A stretch of DNA of 64,000 bases from assembly GCA_965243615.1 (NCBI GenBank), contig CBDEVO010000003.1, positions 6,200,001-6,264,000 of the forward strand, read 5' to 3'. Of this stretch, positions 60,802 through 64,000 are shown one piece after another (positions within the stretch are counted from its first letter, which is position 1; each line of letters begins with the position of its first letter). This DNA comes from JAJEEA01 sp965243615 (GTDB lineage Bacteria; Acidobacteriota; Vicinamibacteria; Vicinamibacterales; UBA8438). The notes below the pieces were generated by a model. That model had not been told where the DNA came from and made no database searches. It saw only the letters and a program-made list of their open reading frames with translations. Made by a program: the position numbers and the translations under genes.

Positions 60802-62004
60802 CTATGAGAGACGATCTTCACTCGTTGGTGCGTCGGCTGCGTCGAAGCGCGCGAGCAGGCGGCTGAAGTCGGCTAGGGGGACCGCCTCGCCGGCGGTGCG
60901 GGTATGGCGCTCGTCGCCGCCGTGGACGACGGCGCCGGTCTCGCAGCCGGGCAGCAGGGGCACGACCCGCCCGAGGGCGCCGAACCAGTCCGACGCGATG
61001 GTGGCCCCGGACTTGATCTCGATCGCCAGCAGGCGGCCGCCGGAGGGGTACAGCAGGTCGCACTCGAGGCCGCGGCTGTCGCGGAAGAAGGAGAGCTCGG
61101 GCCGGCGCCCGCGGTTGTAGCCGTGCTTGAGGGCTTCCGCCACGACCGCGTTCTCGAAGAGGGCGCCGCGCAGGGGATGCGTCTGCACCTGCCGGACGCT
61201 CTCGATGCCCAGGAGGCAGCTCGCGAGCCCGACGTCGTGGAAGTAGAGCTTGGGCGACTTGACGAGCCGCTTGGTCAGGTTGCCGTGGTACGGCGGCAGG
61301 CGGAACACGATGTAGCTGGCTTCGAGCACCGAAAGCCATTGCCGCGCGGTCGCGTGCGTCACCCCCGCGTCGGCGCCGAGGGAGGCGAGATTGAGCAACT
61401 GCCCGACCCGGCCCGCGCACAGGCGCAAGAACCGCTGGAATGCCGTGAGGTTCCTGATCTCCAGCAGGCGGCGCACGTCGCGTTCGGCGTACGTCTCGAC
61501 GTAGTCGCCCAGGGCCTGGGTCGGGTCGAGGCCATGGTCGTGGATGCGGGGATAGAAGCCGGCGAAGAGCAGGTCGTCCACGCCGGTGGCCGCACCCGCG
61601 TTCCGAAGCTCGTCCAGCGAGAAGGGCAGCAGCCGCAGGAGGGCGGTCCGGCCGGCGAGGGACTGGTCGATCCGGTCCGACAGCAGGAACTGCCCGCTGC
61701 CGGTCAGCACGAAGAGGCCGTTCCCGCCGTGCTCGTCGGCGAACACCTGCAGCCAGGAGAGCAGCGACGGGACGCGCTGGATCTCGTCGAGAATCACGCC
61801 GCCCGGCCATGTCGCGATGAACCGCTTCGGGTCCTCCTCGGCGAACTGCCGGTGGTTCGGCGATTCCAGATTGACGTAGGCGAGGTCGGGCAGGGCCGTC
61901 CGGCAGAGCGTCGTCTTGCCCGACTGCCGCGGGCCGGTGACCGTGACGAACGGGTACCGGCGGAACAGATCCTCGAGCAGCGGCGCAATCGTGCGGGGGA
62001 CCAC
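60802..62004 (-). CDS. ATP-binding protein, AAA plus DUF4143, intact
   Basis: 400 aa. P-loop GPRQSGKTT (24-32), Walker B GGVILDEIQRVPSLLSW, SGSGQFLLSDRIDQSLAGRT with LLRLLPFSLDELRN, and DUF4143 signatures VTHATARQWLSVLEASYIVF, YFHDVGLASCLLGI, LFENAVVAEALKHGYNR and LLAIEIKSGATIASDW. It is the complete counterpart of the split ATPase in the island. These proteins are widespread single genes with unknown function. A palindrome lies just upstream. Confidence 0.92.
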   Translation of the reverse strand: MVPRTIAPLLEDLFRRYPFVTVTGPRQSGKTTLCRTALPDLAYVNLESPNHRQFAEEDPKRFIATWPGGVILDEIQRVPSLLSWLQVFADEHGGNGLFVLTGSGQFLLSDRIDQSLAGRTALLRLLPFSLDELRNAGAATGVDDLLFAGFYPRIHDHGLDPTQALGDYVETYAERDVRRLLEIRNLTAFQRFLRLCAGRVGQLLNLASLGADAGVTHATARQWLSVLEASYIVFRLPPYHGNLTKRLVKSPKLYFHDVGLASCLLGIESVRQVQTHPLRGALFENAVVAEALKHGYNRGRRPELSFFRDSRGLECDLLYPSGGRLLAIEIKSGATIASDWFGALGRVVPLLPGCETGAVVHGGDERHTRTAGEAVPLADFSRLLARFDAADAPTSEDRLS

Positions 62005-62032
62005 GAGGGGATGCTAGGCGAATCTGTGTTGA

Positions 62033-62053
62033 ATTGAAAGTGCTACTTTCAAT
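62033..62053. promoter_or_regulatory. Perfect 9-bp palindrome upstream of ATPase gene
   Basis: attgaaagt (62033-62041) and actttcaat (62045-62053) are perfect complements with a 3-bp centre (gct), 29 bp before the ATPase start. The compact form suggests a dimeric-regulator operator. Confidence 0.6.
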
Positions 62054-62291
62054 TTGCGCAATCCCATCTGACGCACCGGTTTCGGACCGGAGGAAGCGGT
62101 CGCGAAGGGACGCTCGACGAGGACATCCGTTTCGTCAAGACCCGCTCGTCACCGGCGTGCCGATCGCGTCAGAGGCCTGACGTGCCCGCGCGCCCGCGGT
62201 CGGTGGGGGCCTCATCCGCCGATGTTACACTGGCCGTCATGGTGCGTCGGAGCATGGCCCCCCACCCGCCCCCAGCAAGCCGCTGAGCTGA

Positions 62292-64000
62292 ATGACCGAC
62301 ACGACACGGGACCTTCCCGGCCTCGACCGGGACGAGATACGCGACTGGCTCGACTCGCTCGACGCCGTCATCGACCACCACGGGCTGACCGCGACCGGTA
62401 GGCTGCTGCAGGAGCTGACCCGCCGGGCCGAGCACGCCGGGGTGCAGCTTCCGTTCACCGCGAACACGCCCTACGTCAACACCATCCCGGCCGAGGAGGA
62501 CCCCGCCTATCCCGGCGACCGCGACCTCGAGCAGCGGCTGAAGAGCCTCGTCCGCTGGAACGCGCTGGCGATGGTGGTGCGCGCCAACCGCGAGGCGGAC
62601 GGCATCGGCGGGCACATCTCGACCTACGCGTCGGCCGCGACCCTCTACGAGGTGGGGTTCAACCACTTCTTCCGGGCGACCACCGAGACGCAGCCCGCCG
62701 ACCTCGTCTACTACCAGGGCCACGCGGCGCCGGGGGTCTACGCCCGCGCGTACCTGGAGGGGCGCATCACCGCCGGGCAGATCGAGAACTTCCGGCGCGA
62801 GCTGCGGGGGCCGGGCCTGTCGTCGTACCCGCACCCGTGGCTGATGCCCGACTTCTGGGAGTTCCCCACCGTGTCGATGGGGCTCGGCCCCATCATGGGC
62901 ATCTACCAGGCCCGGTTCCAGCGGTACCTCGAGGACCGGGGCCTCCTGCCGCCGTCCGACGCCAAGGTGTGGGTGTTCGTGGGCGACGGCGAGACCGACG
63001 AGCCCGAGTCGCTGGGGGCCATCACCCTCGCCGCCCGCGAGCAGCTCGACAACCTGATCTTCGTCGTCAACTGCAACCTGCAGCGGCTCGACGGGCCGGT
63101 GCGCGGGAACGGGCAGATCATCCAGGAGCTCGAGGCGGCGTTCCGGGGGGCGGGCTGGAACGCCATCAAGGTCATCTGGGGGCGCGACTGGGACGCGTTC
63201 CTCGCCGACGACCGGGACGGGCAGCTCGTCCGCCGCATGAGCGAGACGGTCGACGGGCAGTACCAGAAGTACGCGGTCGAGTCGGGCGCGTACATGCGCG
63301 ACCACTTCTGGGCGGGCATGCAGGACCGCGTGGACCACCTGACCGACGGCGAGCTGAAGAAGCTGCGGCTCGGGGGGCACGACCCCGCCAAGGTCCACGC
63401 CGCGTTCGCGGCGGCGGCGGCCCACCGCGGCCGCCCCACCGTCATCCTCGCCCGCACCATCAAGGGCTACGGGCTCGGCGAGGGCGGCGAGGGCCGCAAC
63501 ATCACCCACCAGCAGAAGAAGCTGAACGAGGACGAGCTGCGCGCGTTCCGCGACCGGTTCGGCATCCCCCTGTCGGACGACGAGATCGCCGAGCTGCCAT
63601 TCTATGCGCCGGGCCGCGACACGCCGGAGATGGCGTACCTGCGGAGCCGCCGCGAGGCCCTCGGGGGGCCCGTTCCCGAGCGCCGGAGCCGGGCCGCGCC
63701 CCTGCGCGAGGTGCCGGCCGAGCCGTTCGCCGAGCTCCACGCGGGCACCGGCGGGCGCGAGGCGTCGCTGACCATGGGCTTCGCCCGGCTGCTGAGCCGG
63801 CTGCTGCGCGACCCCGTCGTCGGCGATCTGATCGTGCCGATCGTGCCCGACGAGGCGCGGACGTTCGGCATGGAGTCGCTCTTCCGGCAGGTGGGCATCT
63901 ACGCCCACGCGGGGCAGCTCTACGAGCCGGTCGACCACGCCACCCTGCTCTACTACCGCGAGGGCGAGGACGGGCAGATACTCGAGGAGGGCATCACCGA
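62292..64000 (+). CDS. aceE: Pyruvate dehydrogenase E1 component, homodimeric (3' end outside window)
   Basis: Open to the right edge, 569 codons present of about 890. TNTPYVNTIPAEEDPAYPGD, GHISTYASAATLYEVGFNHF and the thiamine-diphosphate site (FVGDGETDEPESLGAITLAA then NCNLQRLDGP) identify the single-chain E1 of the pyruvate dehydrogenase complex. Further on are TIKGYGLGEGGEGRNITHQQ and MGFARLLSRLLRD. Decarboxylates pyruvate in the cytoplasm. The partner genes would lie to the right. Confidence 0.95.
   Translation, partial: MTDTTRDLPGLDRDEIRDWLDSLDAVIDHHGLTATGRLLQELTRRAEHAGVQLPFTANTPYVNTIPAEEDPAYPGDRDLEQRLKSLVRWNALAMVVRANREADGIGGHISTYASAATLYEVGFNHFFRATTETQPADLVYYQGHAAPGVYARAYLEGRITAGQIENFRRELRGPGLSSYPHPWLMPDFWEFPTVSMGLGPIMGIYQARFQRYLEDRGLLPPSDAKVWVFVGDGETDEPESLGAITLAAREQLDNLIFVVNCNLQRLDGPVRGNGQIIQELEAAFRGAGWNAIKVIWGRDWDAFLADDRDGQLVRRMSETVDGQYQKYAVESGAYMRDHFWAGMQDRVDHLTDGELKKLRLGGHDPAKVHAAFAAAAAHRGRPTVILARTIKGYGLGEGGEGRNITHQQKKLNEDELRAFRDRFGIPLSDDEIAELPFYAPGRDTPEMAYLRSRREALGGPVPERRSRAAPLREVPAEPFAELHAGTGGREASLTMGFARLLSRLLRDPVVGDLIVPIVPDEARTFGMESLFRQVGIYAHAGQLYEPVDHATLLYYREGEDGQILEEGIT

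Noticed and set aside
62169..63938. Long minus-strand frame over aceE
   Set aside because: Shadow of a well-recognised gene that runs off the window on the plus strand.

Overview
This is a high-GC (roughly two-thirds G+C) bacterial chromosome segment. The right-hand part carries a carboxypeptidase-regulatory-domain TonB-dependent receptor, a complete MoxR/Bat operon, SUMF1-type and S9-peptidase genes, and frequent Uma2 and toxin-antitoxin remnants. This mixture suggests an Acidobacteriota-like or related Gram-negative lineage. The assignment is an inference from gene content only.

Layout. Positions 1 to about 23,646 look like a genomic island integrated at the 3' end of a tRNA-Asn(GTT) gene, with a P4-type integrase beside the tRNA. 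Its left end lies outside the window. The island holds a partial ThiF/E1-like gene, an Uma2-containing cassette, small lipoproteins, an HNH/phage-type gene pair, a phage-like repressor with a divergent AlpA-type gene, an IS3 remnant, and many gene fragments. These fragments include three decaying copies of one tyrosine recombinase, a decayed amidohydrolase, and two halves of a DUF4143 ATPase. The ATPase halves share a 127-bp inverted repeat (3707-3833 and 21094-21220). A 17-kb inversion between these repeats would rejoin an N-terminal and a C-terminal half.

Positions 23.7 to 31.1 kb are housekeeping: a membrane protein, a fused flippase-like/TIGR04282-type protein, recR, ybaB, dnaX, the SRP RNA, tRNA-Ser(GGA) and a GNAT acetyltransferase. 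From 31.2 to 34.4 kb lies a large TonB-dependent receptor. From 35.2 to 43.9 kb runs a tightly coupled operon: moxR, a DUF58 gene, a Bat-associated gene, batA, batB, batC, batD and batE. From 44.3 to 45.5 kb there is a MntA/HepT module and a broken Uma2 gene. From 45.5 to 57.8 kb come an aminotransferase, a DUF4399-like secreted protein, a methyltransferase, an orphan RHH antitoxin, a serine hydrolase, a sialidase-like lipoprotein, a VTT membrane protein, thioredoxin, an HtrA-type protease, a SUMF1-domain protein and an S9 peptidase. A CCA-adding enzyme follows, then a small accessory patch (a VapC remnant, a truncated ISAzo13-type protein with a palindromic operator, and an intact DUF4143 ATPase with its own palindrome). 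The window ends inside aceE.

The most unusual signals are four. One is the split ATPase with its inverted repeats and duplicated Uma2 cassette. The second is a conserved hairpin with compensatory changes upstream of two unrelated small lipoprotein genes, carried by a dispersed repeat. The third is a phage-type protein family with one intact copy (overlapping an HNH gene) and one decayed copy. The fourth is the palindrome-controlled ISAzo13-like fragment.
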